A stretch of DNA of 64,000 bases from an uncultured Bacilli bacterium (GTDB taxonomy: Bacteria > Bacillota_I > Bacilli_A > RF39 > UBA660): assembly GCA_934099115.1 (NCBI GenBank), contig CAKOPK010000002.1, positions 1-64,000 on the forward strand. The letters run 5' to 3'. Positions 15,747 through 25,916 of this stretch are shown here, piece by piece. The stretch's first letter is position 1, and each line of letters starts with the position of its first letter. Below the pieces are notes generated by a model, which saw nothing but the letters and a program-made list of their open reading frames with translations, was not told the origin of the DNA and searched no databases. A program made the position numbers and the translations under genes.

Positions 15747-18700
15747 ATTTGTTTTGATCTAACTTATAAATAAATGTTGTATTAGTAGCATTGTTAGAAC
15801 CATATCCCTTATAATTTTTAGATAGTTCTGTTAAATCTTTTAAAGTATTACTATAATTATTTATTTTTTTACTATAAGAAACTAATTTAGAAATACCTTC
15901 TTTATTTAAAGTACTAATACCATTTGAAAGTTCTAACATTCCATTATTTAGAGAAGTTGCACCATTTGCTAAAGTATTTGTACCAAGATATAGAGCATTT
16001 ACTCCTGTTTTTAAAGTATTTAAGCCACTACTTAAAGTATTTGTTCCTGCTTCTAATTCTGCTAAGACACTCTCTAACTTTGTAATAAGTGTAGACACTT
16101 CACTATAAGTTTCAGTTAATGTTTCTATTGTAGTATCAATCGCTGCATTATTTTGTTTTAATAAATATATTAAAGTATTATTTCCTTCATAAGTTTCTTT
16201 TAAAGTAACATCATAAGTAATTTTACTATTATCATAACCCTTTTCTGTTAAAGCCATAATTAATTCTTCACGAGTATTATATTTATTTAATTCTTCAGTT
16301 TCATATTCTGCTTTTAAACTAGCATTTTTAGTACTTAATTCATTCATGGCTTTCGTATTACCTGCTTTTAATGTATTTAAATTAGTTATAGAACCACTCA
16401 TGTCTTTATTTTGTAAATCACTTTCTGTTTGTTTTAATGACTTAATAATAAGGCTTAAATTTTTATCAATATCTTTAGCTCCTGTATCTAATTTAGTAAG
16501 AGCGTTTAAAGCATTTTTAAGATTTGCTGTTATTTCACTGCTTCCTTTTTCTAGACTTGTAGTTCCATCTAATAATTTTTTAGCTCCAGCATCGATAGTA
16601 TTCATACTATTTCCGATGGTATTCATATTTTTATTTAAAACATTTATTTGGTCAAATACTTGGAAATCTGTTTCTTCTAATACTTTAGGGCTTGCTACAA
16701 AGTAATAATCACTCGCTTTAAAATCTTTAGTTTTATATTCAAGAACTATTTCATTCATGCTTTTTAATTCGTTAATATTTGTACTTTCATATATTCCTGG
16801 AGAGGCAATACTAACAATTGATGAACGAGTTCCTGTATTAATAACTTTTCCATTTGTAATGGTTATATCACTATTATTATTATCTAGAGTTGTTGCAAAT
16901 AATACTACAAAAGGAACATATAATTTTTTAGAGTTTTTATAGACATAATCTTTATTAGTAATAGTTATTTTTACACGAACAGAACCACTTTTGCCAATCA
17001 TATCTTCTAGTTTTGTTTCTTTTTCATCTAAATAATAAGTTACTTGGAATTGTAGAGGATTTTCTTTTTTACTTTTTCCTTCATAAATAATATCTTGGGC
17101 TTTTGTTTGCCAAACTAGTTTATTTTCATTTAAAGTAAATTTTTCATCACCAGTTATATTTAAAATGTTTTCTAGTTCTGTTTCCTCTTCTAAAGTTCCA
17201 TCACCTGTTATTTTCAAATAATTACTTACGACTTCATCACTTACTTCGCCGTATCTATTTAAATTTGTATAAACAGTTTCTTTTTTTTCTAGGGCAAATA
17301 CATTAAATGGGGTCATTAAAACTAATGCAAGTGCACCTGCTATAACTTGTTTTTTCATATTTTTTCCTTCCATATTTTTTCCTTCTTTCTTTTTTACAAT
17401 AATTTTATCAAATAACATTAACATAGCTGGTAATATTAAGATAACTACTAACATACTGATAATAGATCCTCTAGCTAGTAATTCACAAATAGAACCAATC
17501 ATATCTATTTTAGTATAGATTGCTACACCAAAGGTAGCTGCAAAGAAACATAATGCTGAGGTTATAATTGCTGGTGTAGTAAAGGTTAATGTAGATAGCA
17601 TTGCTTCTTTTTTATCTTTTTGTTTACGTTCTTCTAAGTATCTTGTAGACATTAATATTGCATAATCGATAGTTGCTCCTAATTGAATTGTTCCCACTAC
17701 GATAGATGCTATAAATGGTAATTTTACTCCTGTATAATATGGTATGGACATATTTAGGCAAATAGCAAATTCTATTGTTAAGACTAAGATAATTGGTAAA
17801 CTAATTTGTTTTAAAACACAAATCATAATTACAAATATTACGATGATAGATGTATAATTAACCATTTTAAAGTCATGGTCTGCTATTTCGACTAAGTCTT
17901 TCATTAGTGCTCCTTCTCCTGCGATAATAGCATCTTTATCTATTTCTTTAACAATATCATTTACCTCATTAATTTGATCATTTAATTCATCACTTGCTAT
18001 TTCATAAGCTGAATTAGCAATTATTAATTGATAATTTTCATTATTTAAAATTTTACTGAAATCTTCTGGTAACATATTTACCATGCCAGAATTAATAATA
18101 GTAGATGGAGATATTACAAAATCCATTCCTTCGATATTTTCTAATTTAGTAATTAACTCTTTAATATCATTTGTTTTTACATCTTTACTAATTAAGATAA
18201 TTTCTGGAGATGTAATTCCATATTTTTCTTTTAATTCATTATTTGCTATTTTAAAAGGCAAATTATCTGGTAATGAATCATCTAGTTTGTAATAACTTTC
18301 TACTTTAGCATTTCCTATTAAGGCTGGTACTAATAAAATTAAGAATACTAGTAACATTCCTTTTTGATGATTTACTATAAATTGATTTAATTTAGTAAAT
18401 TTAGGGAATAGATTCTTGTGTTTTGTTTTTTCAATTATTTTATCAAAAACAAGTAATAAACTTGGGAATAAAGTTAAAACTGTAATAAGACCACATAATA
18501 CTCCTTTAGCCATTACGATACCTATATCTGTACCTAATGTTAAATCCATCGTACATAAAGCTAGGAAGCCAGCAAATGTAGTTAGAGAAGAACCTATTAC
18601 TGAATTAAATGTTTCAATAATGGCTACGCTCATAGATTTTCTTTTATCTTTATATTTTTCTTTTGCTTCTTCATATTTATGATATAAGAAGATTGAAAAG

Positions 18701-19425
18701 TCTGTGGTAACACCAAGTTGAAGTATAGCACTTATGGCTTTTGTTATATAACTTATTTCTCCTAAGAAAATGTTTGTACCCATATTATATAATATTGCTA
18801 TACCAATATTACCTAATAAGAATAGTGGTACTACATAAGAGTCTGTTGCTAGTAGTAATACTACTAAACAGAATAAGACCGCTATTACTACATAAATGGC
18901 AATTTCTTGATTCGATAAATCCATGGTATCAATTACCATAGAAGTCATTGAACTAACACTTGAGGCATCACTTACTAATTCTCTTAGTTCTCTTACAGCA
19001 GTTATGGTGCTATCACCACTAGTTGAACCTTCAAAAGTAACCATTATAATTGTACTTCCATCTTTATATAGTTTATCTAATATTTCATTTGGAAGCATAT
19101 TGCTAGGAATAGATGTATCTATTACATCAATTAGACTAGCTACTGTGTTTACTCCTTCTATTTTTTTAATTTTTTCTTCTAAAGCTAATATGCTTTTATT
19201 GGTATCTTTGCTATCTGTAATAACAAACGCATAAGAACCTAAGCCAAATTCATCTGTTAAAATATTTTCCCCTTTTATGGTATCTACTGTATCTGGTAAA
19301 TAAACTAGAATATCATAGTTAATTCTAGTGTTCTTATAACCAATAATACTAGGTATTAATAAAAGTAAAGATATGATAACAATAAGGCCACTGTGATTTA
19401 CTATAAAATCGGCAAATTTTTTCAT
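15745..19425 (-). CDS. RND/MMPL transporter fused to an exported heptad-repeat protein
   Basis: A 1226-residue fusion. Residues 1 to about 685 form an MMPL-type RND exporter: two halves, each with one membrane helix, an external domain and a block of five helices, including GVTTDFSIFLYHKYEEA and LGATIDYAILMSTRYLEER. From about residue 690 a second protein begins with its own signal peptide (KKQVIAGALALVLMTPFNVF, then ALE). It continues as a mostly external region with many Leu-x-x-Gly heptads like YhgE/Pip-type proteins (NTLANGATSLNNGMLELSNG). At the junction GAAGGAAAAAATATG occurs twice in tandem and supplies ribosome-binding sites and ATG codons in frame, so an internal start at 17358 could also make a separate 538-residue protein. 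A TetR gene is divergent. Substrate unknown; lipid or hydrophobic efflux is inferred. Confidence 0.85.
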   Translation of the reverse strand: MKKFADFIVNHSGLIVIISLLLLIPSIIGYKNTRINYDILVYLPDTVDTIKGENILTDEFGLGSYAFVITDSKDTNKSILALEEKIKKIEGVNTVASLIDVIDTSIPSNMLPNEILDKLYKDGSTIIMVTFEGSTSGDSTITAVRELRELVSDASSVSSMTSMVIDTMDLSNQEIAIYVVIAVLFCLVVLLLATDSYVVPLFLLGNIGIAILYNMGTNIFLGEISYITKAISAILQLGVTTDFSIFLYHKYEEAKEKYKDKRKSMSVAIIETFNSVIGSSLTTFAGFLALCTMDLTLGTDIGIVMAKGVLCGLITVLTLFPSLLLVFDKIIEKTKHKNLFPKFTKLNQFIVNHQKGMLLVFLILLVPALIGNAKVESYYKLDDSLPDNLPFKIANNELKEKYGITSPEIILISKDVKTNDIKELITKLENIEGMDFVISPSTIINSGMVNMLPEDFSKILNNENYQLIIANSAYEIASDELNDQINEVNDIVKEIDKDAIIAGEGALMKDLVEIADHDFKMVNYTSIIVIFVIMICVLKQISLPIILVLTIEFAICLNMSIPYYTGVKLPFIASIVVGTIQLGATIDYAILMSTRYLEERKQKDKKEAMLSTLTFTTPAIITSALCFFAATFGVAIYTKIDMIGSICELLARGSIISMLVVILILPAMLMLFDKIIVKKKEGKNMEGKNMKKQVIAGALALVLMTPFNVFALEKKETVYTNLNRYGEVSDEVVSNYLKITGDGTLEEETELENILNITGDEKFTLNENKLVWQTKAQDIIYEGKSKKENPLQFQVTYYLDEKETKLEDMIGKSGSVRVKITITNKDYVYKNSKKLYVPFVVLFATTLDNNNSDITITNGKVINTGTRSSIVSIASPGIYESTNINELKSMNEIVLEYKTKDFKASDYYFVASPKVLEETDFQVFDQINVLNKNMNTIGNSMNTIDAGAKKLLDGTTSLEKGSSEITANLKNALNALTKLDTGAKDIDKNLSLIIKSLKQTESDLQNKDMSGSITNLNTLKAGNTKAMNELSTKNASLKAEYETEELNKYNTREELIMALTEKGYDNSKITYDVTLKETYEGNNTLIYLLKQNNAAIDTTIETLTETYSEVSTLITKLESVLAELEAGTNTLSSGLNTLKTGVNALYLGTNTLANGATSLNNGMLELSNGISTLNKEGISKLVSYSKKINNYSNTLKDLTELSKNYKGYGSNNATNTTFIYKLDQNK
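17356..17385 (-). repeat. 15-bp tandem duplication of a ribosome-binding site plus start codon
   Basis: Two perfect copies of GAAGGAAAAAATATG lie head to tail on the minus strand inside the fusion gene, at the border between its transporter and exported parts. Confidence 0.85.
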
Positions 19426-19557
19426 ATTTTCTCTCCTTTAACAGTAACATCTTATTCCAAATTCTTTAAATATTCATTAACAAATTCTTATCTTTGTTTA
19501 TTAACCAACAGATTTATGTGGTTTGTACCCGTAAATTCCCAACTTTTGTAGGTTATA

Positions 19558-19585
19558 TTTACAATTGGAGTATTTGTGGTATAAT
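19558..19585 (+). promoter_or_regulatory. Promoter of the TetR gene
   Basis: -35 TTTACA (19558-19563), 16-base spacer, -10 TATAAT (19580-19585). Transcription would begin near 19592, which argues for translation starting at 19603. An inverted repeat AACCA...TGGTT at about 19503-19523 between the two divergent genes is a possible operator. Confidence 0.65.
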
Positions 19586-19602
19586 GTTTGATGGTGAATA
19601 GT

Positions 19603-20178
19603 ATGAAGAAAAAAGAAGATTTAAGAATTATAAAAACTAAAAGAAATTTATATGAAGCATTATTATCTTTAATGAAAGATAATACCTTTGAGAGTATTAA
19701 AGTGTCAGATATATGTACTTTAGCACTTACGAATCGTTCTACCTTTTATGATCATTTTAATGATAAGTATGAATTATTACAAGGTTTAATTGAGGATTTG
19801 CAAATTGAGTTAGAAAGTAAGTTAAATGAGAATATGCAGGTTACGGATATTAAGACTGCGAAAGAATATTATTTAAAAATTATTGAATTGTTATTTGACC
19901 ATATTAGTGAGAATATTGATATTTATTCTAGTATTTTAAAAAATAATAAAAGTAGTATTGCTTATGATATGTTTTTAGATGCTTTATTAAAGAATGTGGA
20001 AGCTAATATTGATAAATGTAAAATTAATAACGGAAATATTCCTACCCCTGTTATTACTACTTTCTATGTTAGTGCTGTAATCAATGTTTGTCTTTACTTT
20101 ATTAAAGATAAAAAGCAATATACAAAAGAAGAAGTATTAACGTTTTTAGATGAGTTACTTCCTAGTATTATTTATTAA
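19603..20178 (+). CDS. TetR/AcrR family transcriptional regulator
   Basis: About 191 residues. The N-terminal DNA-binding domain has the TetR pattern: KRNLYEALLSLMKDNTFESI, then KVSDICTLALTNRSTFYDHFNDKYEL as the helix-turn-helix. The rest is helical and would form the ligand and dimer domain. An upstream ATG at 19588 would lie before the predicted transcription start, so I use the ATG at 19603. It is divergent from the MMPL transporter gene, the usual arrangement for a local repressor of an exporter. The inducer is unknown. Confidence 0.88.
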   Translation: MKKKEDLRIIKTKRNLYEALLSLMKDNTFESIKVSDICTLALTNRSTFYDHFNDKYELLQGLIEDLQIELESKLNENMQVTDIKTAKEYYLKIIELLFDHISENIDIYSSILKNNKSSIAYDMFLDALLKNVEANIDKCKINNGNIPTPVITTFYVSAVINVCLYFIKDKKQYTKEEVLTFLDELLPSIIY

Positions 20179-20179
20179 T

Positions 20180-21265
20180 TTATTTTTTACTAACATTTAA
20201 TACTAAACCAATACTGGTAAGAGTTATAAGTAAACTAGAGCCACCATAACTAAAAAATGGTAAAGTAACCCCTGTTACAGGTATTAAACCTACTACAACA
20301 CAAAGATTTAAGCTAGCTTGGATAAATATACCAAAAGCTAGGCCAAAAGTTAAATACTTATAAAATAAATCATTAGTTTTTAAGGCAATATTAATCATAC
20401 GATAAAATAAAATACAAAAGAAAGAACAAACAATTAAAACTCCTAGGAAACCAAATTCTTCACTTATAATTGAGAAAATAAAATCAGTTTGAGGTTCTGG
20501 TAAGTAAAAGTGTTTTTGTCTTGAATTTAAGAACCCTTGACCTAATAAGCCTCCTGGACCTATTGCATATAAACTTTGAATTATTTGATAACCGGCGCCT
20601 AAGGGGTCACTCCAGGGATTTAAGAACGATATGATTCTTGCCATACGATATGGGGCTGCTATGATAAGTCCTACTACTCCTAGTAAGCCAAGAACACCTA
20701 GTTTTACAAAAAAAGATATTTTTAAACCAGAAACAAATATGAGGCATACTATCGTTAAAGCCATAACCATTGCTGTTCCAAAATCTGGTTCTAACATAAT
20801 TAGTAAAAAGAAAACACCAATTACTAAAAATATGGGTAAAGCCCCTTTTTTAACATCTGTCATATTTTTTTGGTTTTTAGATAAATACTTTGCCGTAAAT
20901 ATAATTAATCCTATTTTAGCAAATTCACTTGGTTGAATACCAAATCCTCCTATTCCAAACCAACTTCTAGAACCATTTCTTACACTTCCAATCCCTGGTA
21001 TTAATACAAGTATTAATAAAAGAAAACAAATACCTAAAATGAGATTGGATTTTTTCTTTAAAAATTCTAAATCTATCTTAGAAAAAAAATATAAAACTCC
21101 TAATCCTACTATAAAAAACATTGATTGATGTTTTACATATTTAAATGCATCATGAAATTTATATTCTGCCCATATACTACTGGCAGAATAAATCATTATA
21201 ATTCCAAATATACAGATTGCTATTACCATAATTAATAAAAATATATCCATTTTTTTCTTTCTCAT
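20180..21265 (-). CDS. ftsW: SEDS peptidoglycan polymerase, FtsW/SpoVE type
   Basis: A SEDS-family glycosyltransferase of 361 residues with about ten membrane helices, which polymerises lipid II into glycan strands. The signatures are RSWFGIGGFGIQPSEFAKIG, LEPDFGTAMVMALT, SRQKHFYLPEPQTDFIFSII and the C-terminal FFSYGGSSLL. It follows mraY and a class B transpeptidase, which places it in a division or sporulation wall cluster (spoVD-mraY-spoVE order) rather than with rodA. FtsW and SpoVE cannot be separated from sequence alone. The convergent TetR gene ends one base away. Confidence 0.9.
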   Translation of the reverse strand: MRKKKMDIFLLIMVIAICIFGIIMIYSASSIWAEYKFHDAFKYVKHQSMFFIVGLGVLYFFSKIDLEFLKKKSNLILGICFLLLILVLIPGIGSVRNGSRSWFGIGGFGIQPSEFAKIGLIIFTAKYLSKNQKNMTDVKKGALPIFLVIGVFFLLIMLEPDFGTAMVMALTIVCLIFVSGLKISFFVKLGVLGLLGVVGLIIAAPYRMARIISFLNPWSDPLGAGYQIIQSLYAIGPGGLLGQGFLNSRQKHFYLPEPQTDFIFSIISEEFGFLGVLIVCSFFCILFYRMINIALKTNDLFYKYLTFGLAFGIFIQASLNLCVVVGLIPVTGVTLPFFSYGGSSLLITLTSIGLVLNVSKK

Positions 21266-21323
21266 TTTATCAACCTTCTATATAAGTTTATGGAAAAAGA
21301 AAAAAATGTAGAACGTCTACATT

Positions 21324-22316
21324 TTATAACCATACACCGTATGTTATTGCTGCCATTGCAAGTATTAAACCTGCTACCCAGAAATATCTTACTATATCTT
21401 GTTCATCCATTCCTTTTACTTCAAAGTGATGATGAAGTGGTGCTCTTAAAAAGACTTTTTTATGAAATTTACGAATAGCTATTATTTGAATTAAACTACT
21501 TAATGTTTCTACTACAAATACTCCTCCTATTAAAGCTAGAGAAAGTTCATGGCGAGTTAATATAGCAATTGTTGCTAGTGTTGCTCCTAAAGATAAAGAG
21601 CCTAAATCTCCCATGAATACTTTTGCAGGATGAGCATTAAATACTAAGAATCCTAGTAAAGCTCCTGCTAATATAAAACAGAAAATAGCAATTTCTTGGT
21701 ATCCTACTAACCAACCAGTATTCCAAGAAATAATACCAAAAGCAAAGAATGCTATAGCAGATAAGCCACCTGCTAAACCATCTAGGCCATCCGTTATATT
21801 AACGGCATTACTTGTTCCTACTAATAAAAACAAGATGAATAGACCAAAAGTCCAGCCTAATGATAAATGGATTCCTAGACTGGTAATTGTTAAATCTGAT
21901 TTTCCTCCATTACTCATAAAAATATAAAAGAATATTAAAGCTATGATCATTTGAATTAAAAGCTTACTTATAATACTTAAGCCTTTATTATTATGATATT
22001 TAATTTTTAAATAATCATCTATAAAGCCTAGGGCAGCATAAGCTAAGAATACAAAGACTAAAATAATTAAACTATGATTCATTTCTATACTTTTATTTAG
22101 ATATAAGAGAGTTAAAGCAGTTATTGTAGGTATAATAAATATAAGTCCTCCCATTGTTGGAGTTCCCTCTTTTTTTAAGTGTCTTTCACCTATATAATGA
22201 CTAACATATTGACCAATATGGAATTTTTTTAAAATTGGTATTAATATTAGTCCTGTTATAATAGAAAGAACAAAGCCTAATAAAATAGCCATTGCAGTTT
22301 TTGCTAGTATTAACAT
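21324..22316 (-). CDS. mraY: Phospho-N-acetylmuramoyl-pentapeptide transferase
   Basis: MraY makes lipid I by moving phospho-MurNAc-pentapeptide to undecaprenyl phosphate in the membrane. The protein has 330 residues and about ten membrane helices. Key motifs are KKEGTPTMGGLIFI, the catalytic FIDDYLKIKYHNNKGLS, NAVNITDGLDGLAGG and the loop RAPLHHHFEVKG, all intact. It stands between the transpeptidase gene upstream and ftsW/spoVE downstream, all on one strand, as in dcw-type clusters. The murD and murG genes expected in longer clusters are absent here. Confidence 0.96.
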   Translation of the reverse strand: MLILAKTAMAILLGFVLSIITGLILIPILKKFHIGQYVSHYIGERHLKKEGTPTMGGLIFIIPTITALTLLYLNKSIEMNHSLIILVFVFLAYAALGFIDDYLKIKYHNNKGLSIISKLLIQMIIALIFFYIFMSNGGKSDLTITSLGIHLSLGWTFGLFILFLLVGTSNAVNITDGLDGLAGGLSAIAFFAFGIISWNTGWLVGYQEIAIFCFILAGALLGFLVFNAHPAKVFMGDLGSLSLGATLATIAILTRHELSLALIGGVFVVETLSSLIQIIAIRKFHKKVFLRAPLHHHFEVKGMDEQDIVRYFWVAGLILAMAAITYGVWL

Positions 22317-22403
22317 ATTTTTACCTCTCTTTCTTTGTTTAATTATACTACTTATTATAATAATTTTCTTTAATTTAAATCATAGTTTACATAGGTTCGA
22401 CAG

Positions 22404-24308
22404 CTAGTCAAGCATTACTTTAACTGTAGAACCTTCTTTAGCATAATACTCGGCATTTGGGGATTGGTATATAACTGTAGAGCCAGTTCCACTATATTCT
22501 ATTTTAAAGCCTTTTAATGCTTTAGAAGCTTCTTCTTTACTCATTCCTACTACATTTGGCATTAATACATATTTTTGGTCTAACCAGGTATATTCTCTTG
22601 GCATACCTTCTTTAGATGGCTTTATATCATATATATCGATAGCACTATTTAAAACATTTTTAGCAATTGGAGCTGATACTACTCCTCCATATTGAGTTAC
22701 TCCTTTAGGGTTATCAATTGCTACATAAACAATGATTTCTGGGTCATCAGCAGGCATAAAACCAATAAATGATAAAATGTAATTTCCGTCTAAATATTTA
22801 CCATTTTGAACTTTTTGAGCTGTTCCTGTCTTACCTCCTACTCGGTAGTTTTCTATATAGGCATTCTTACCAGAACCATTTGCTACTACACTTTCTAGAG
22901 CATATCTTACTAAAGAACTTGTTTCTTCACTTATAACTTTACGAGTTAAGGTAGGTTCTATCTTTTTAATTAGACTACCTGTTTCACTTTCTAAGAGACT
23001 TCCTACAATATAGGGGGTATATAAACTTCCTCCATTTATAGCTGCAGAGACTGCTCTTATTTGTTGCAAGGGAGTAACACTTATTCCTTGACCAAAACTA
23101 GTTGTTGCTAGTTCTACTGGCCCCATTTTATTAACATCAAATAAAATTCCTGATGATTCTCCATTTAAGTCAACTCTTGTTTTAGAGCCAAATCCATAAT
23201 TATGAATATAACTCATTAAAGTTTTTGTTCCTAGAGTGGAACCTATGTGAACAAAACCCGGGTTACAAGAGTTTTCAACTACTTCTAACATAGTTTGAGT
23301 TCCGTGTCCTCCATGTTTCCAACAGTGAATAGTAGCACCATCAACATTTATAGAACCACTATCATGAAATACGTCATTAAATAAATCGATTGTTTTCTCT
23401 TCTAGGGCTGCAGATAAAGTAATTATTTTAAAGGTACTTCCAGGTTCATAAGTCATCCATATTGGAAGATTACGATTAATTACTTCTGTAGAATACTTTT
23501 GATATTCATTACTATTAAAATTAGGACGACTGGCCATAGCAAGAATTTCCCCTGTTTTAGGGTTCATAGCCATTATTAAAGCTTGTTCAGGATTATATTT
23601 ACTAATAGCATTATCTAGTTCGTTTTCTATCGCTAACTGTAACTTCATATCAATTGTAAGCTTTAGAGTGACCCCACTTGTTGGGGCTTCATATACTTCT
23701 GTTAATTCTAGTTTATTTCCTTTCCCATCTGAAAAATATTTAATGGCACCGTCTGCTCCCGTTAAATATTCATCATAATATAATTCTAGTCCAGATAAAC
23801 CTTGATTATCAATTCCAACATAGCCCAATACATGAGATAAAACCGTATTATAAGGATAATTTCTTTTACTTTCTTTTAATAAATAGACACCATCATAACC
23901 TAAATTATTTATTGCTTCGGCAACACTAAAGTCTAACCTTCTTCCTTCGGGATGTACTCGCTCAATGGAAGTAGATTTTGTAACATGATTTAGCATATCT
24001 TTATAATCACTATGTAAGATATCTGATAAATCTTTGGCTACTTTCTCAGGTTCTTTAATTTGACCGGGAACTACCACTAGAGATACTGTTGTAACATTAT
24101 TTGCTAATTCTACACCGTTGCGGTCTACAATTAGACCACGGTCAGCTTTAATTGGTAGTTCTCTACTCCATAGACTACTTGCTAAATTATTTAATTTTTC
24201 ATAACTAAATACTTGAATATAGAATACTTTTACTATAATAGCAATTAGTATGATTACACATATTAAAAATACAAAACGTATACGTTCATGAATAGTAGTA
24301 AAAAACAT
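22404..24308 (-). CDS. Class B penicillin-binding protein with PASTA domain (SpoVD/PBP2B type)
   Basis: A 634-residue transpeptidase anchored by one membrane helix at about residues 10-30. The dimerisation domain contains RGLIVDRNGVELANN. The active-site Ser is in YEPGSTFKIITL, the SxN box in VVENSCNPGFVHIG and the KTG box in RVGGKTGTAQKV. One PASTA domain closes the protein (PNVVGMSKEEASKALKGFKI). It crosslinks peptidoglycan and would pair with the SEDS polymerase encoded two genes downstream. Clustering with mraY and ftsW/spoVE supports a division or cortex role; the two cannot be told apart. Confidence 0.93.
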   Translation of the reverse strand: MFFTTIHERIRFVFLICVIILIAIIVKVFYIQVFSYEKLNNLASSLWSRELPIKADRGLIVDRNGVELANNVTTVSLVVVPGQIKEPEKVAKDLSDILHSDYKDMLNHVTKSTSIERVHPEGRRLDFSVAEAINNLGYDGVYLLKESKRNYPYNTVLSHVLGYVGIDNQGLSGLELYYDEYLTGADGAIKYFSDGKGNKLELTEVYEAPTSGVTLKLTIDMKLQLAIENELDNAISKYNPEQALIMAMNPKTGEILAMASRPNFNSNEYQKYSTEVINRNLPIWMTYEPGSTFKIITLSAALEEKTIDLFNDVFHDSGSINVDGATIHCWKHGGHGTQTMLEVVENSCNPGFVHIGSTLGTKTLMSYIHNYGFGSKTRVDLNGESSGILFDVNKMGPVELATTSFGQGISVTPLQQIRAVSAAINGGSLYTPYIVGSLLESETGSLIKKIEPTLTRKVISEETSSLVRYALESVVANGSGKNAYIENYRVGGKTGTAQKVQNGKYLDGNYILSFIGFMPADDPEIIVYVAIDNPKGVTQYGGVVSAPIAKNVLNSAIDIYDIKPSKEGMPREYTWLDQKYVLMPNVVGMSKEEASKALKGFKIEYSGTGSTVIYQSPNAEYYAKEGSTVKVMLD

Positions 24309-24397
24309 AGAATCACCTATAAATTTATATGAAATTAAAGAAAAAATAGAAGTAAAGTTGATTTAGAGTAATTTTCTTCTCTTGAAAATTTTTCATA

Positions 24398-24424
24398 ATA
24401 AAAAATAGAAGCAAGTTCTATTTT
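24398..24424 (-). terminator. Terminator after the GT39-like gene
   Basis: AAAATAGAA-CTTGC-TTCTATTTTT on the minus strand, overlapping the gene end and separating it from the transpeptidase gene. Confidence 0.75.
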
Positions 24425-25881
24425 AGTTCATACAAATAATATTTAAATGTTTTTCCTTCTAGATTTTGAGTTTCTTTTGCAATTAGCTGGTAAGTAACTC
24501 CAAGGTCTTTAGAAACAGGAAAATCTTTCTTACCATCATCGACGTAAATAACATATTTTATTTCTTTATTTTTAATATATTTATTTAAAGCATCGACATT
24601 TTGAGGGTATATATCATATTTAAAGTTTAATTTTTCAAAATATTTAGTATTTGGGATAATACCTGTTACTGTATAAAATCCCATGTCTAATTCACCATAA
24701 TTAAGAATAGTTGGATTTTTACTTTTCATAATAATATCACGAAATTTGTATTGAACCAGATCCTCTTTCTTTTCTTTTAATAAGTAAGTATTAGGGCTTA
24801 CTACAAAAGTTAAAATTATAAGAATGATGAAATATAGAGTGTATTTTTTAATGCTTTCTTTGGGTTTAATAAAAGATACTAAGTAAATAAGACTAAATAT
24901 TAAAAATATAAAAATAGGTAAACAATAATAAATAAGATAAATGCCACCTATATAGATAAATAAAATAGCAAATATTAGAGTTATGAGTAAAGCTATTTTT
25001 TCTTTGTTAGAAACTTTTTTGCTTACAATTGGAAATATTAAAGATAAAAAAGCAAGCACTACTAATTTATTAGCAAGTATATTTCTTAAAAAATTATAAA
25101 AACACATAAATAATTTTATAAATAAATTGGTTTTAGTTTCTGTATAAGAAAATAAATTTATTAAAAGATAAACATTTAAGAAATCTTTTAAAGCATGATT
25201 GATACCAAAATAAATTAACCAAGGAATTATGGGAGTAAACATTCCTAATAAATAAATACAGGGAGATATTAATGCTTTTTTATAGTCTTTTTTTATTATT
25301 AAAGATAAAAACAGATATAACATAAAAGCAAAATTAATTCCTAGTAAAGTATATTTAATTAAGAATATAAGTCCTGCTAAAACGCCAACTAAATAAATAC
25401 GTTTATAACTTATATAATCTTCTTTTAAATACCTTAATAATTCATATAGAGTTAAACTAAGAAAAGGAAAGCAAAACTCTTCACAACTGCCTCCATGTCT
25501 AAAAGAAATGGAAGTAAAAATAAGGAAAGCATATAATGGTAATATTAAATAATTATATTTTTCTTCGAGATATAAATTTATTATTTTAGATGTGATGTAT
25601 AAAAATATAGTGCTAGATAAGACTTCTAATATAAATACACCTAAAAAACTAGTGTTACTAATTAAATAACTTATTCCATATATTAAATATAATAAAGGAC
25701 CTTTTTGTTCAAATAAATCTTTAAATACAATTAAACCATTCATTAACCCTTTTCCCATTGTAAAAAAAGCATTAGCATCTCCCCAGTCGTTAAAAGGATA
25801 TAAGAAAGATGATTTCGATGTAATTGCTAATATTACAAAAGATATAAGAAAACAGAAAATAAACATTCTTTTTTTATTCAT
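24418..25881 (-). CDS. Multipass membrane protein, GT39/PMT-like glycosyltransferase
   Basis: About 487 residues with roughly eleven membrane helices and short loops. The N-terminal external loop YPFNDWGDANAFFTMGKGLM, then KDLFEQKGPLLYLIYGISYL, is the ArnT/PMT-type pattern: an acidic residue for catalysis after the first helix and the conserved KGPLL segment. Such enzymes transfer sugars from polyprenyl phosphate outside the membrane. The C-terminus is a small soluble domain. ATG at 25881 is preferred over a GTG three codons upstream. The acceptor is unknown. It ends with its own terminator. Confidence 0.72.
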   Translation of the reverse strand: MNKKRMFIFCFLISFVILAITSKSSFLYPFNDWGDANAFFTMGKGLMNGLIVFKDLFEQKGPLLYLIYGISYLISNTSFLGVFILEVLSSTIFLYITSKIINLYLEEKYNYLILPLYAFLIFTSISFRHGGSCEEFCFPFLSLTLYELLRYLKEDYISYKRIYLVGVLAGLIFLIKYTLLGINFAFMLYLFLSLIIKKDYKKALISPCIYLLGMFTPIIPWLIYFGINHALKDFLNVYLLINLFSYTETKTNLFIKLFMCFYNFLRNILANKLVVLAFLSLIFPIVSKKVSNKEKIALLITLIFAILFIYIGGIYLIYYCLPIFIFLIFSLIYLVSFIKPKESIKKYTLYFIILIILTFVVSPNTYLLKEKKEDLVQYKFRDIIMKSKNPTILNYGELDMGFYTVTGIIPNTKYFEKLNFKYDIYPQNVDALNKYIKNKEIKYVIYVDDGKKDFPVSKDLGVTYQLIAKETQNLEGKTFKYYLYELK

Positions 25882-25916
25882 AAAACACACACCAACTTCA
25901 TTTCTTTTATATTATA

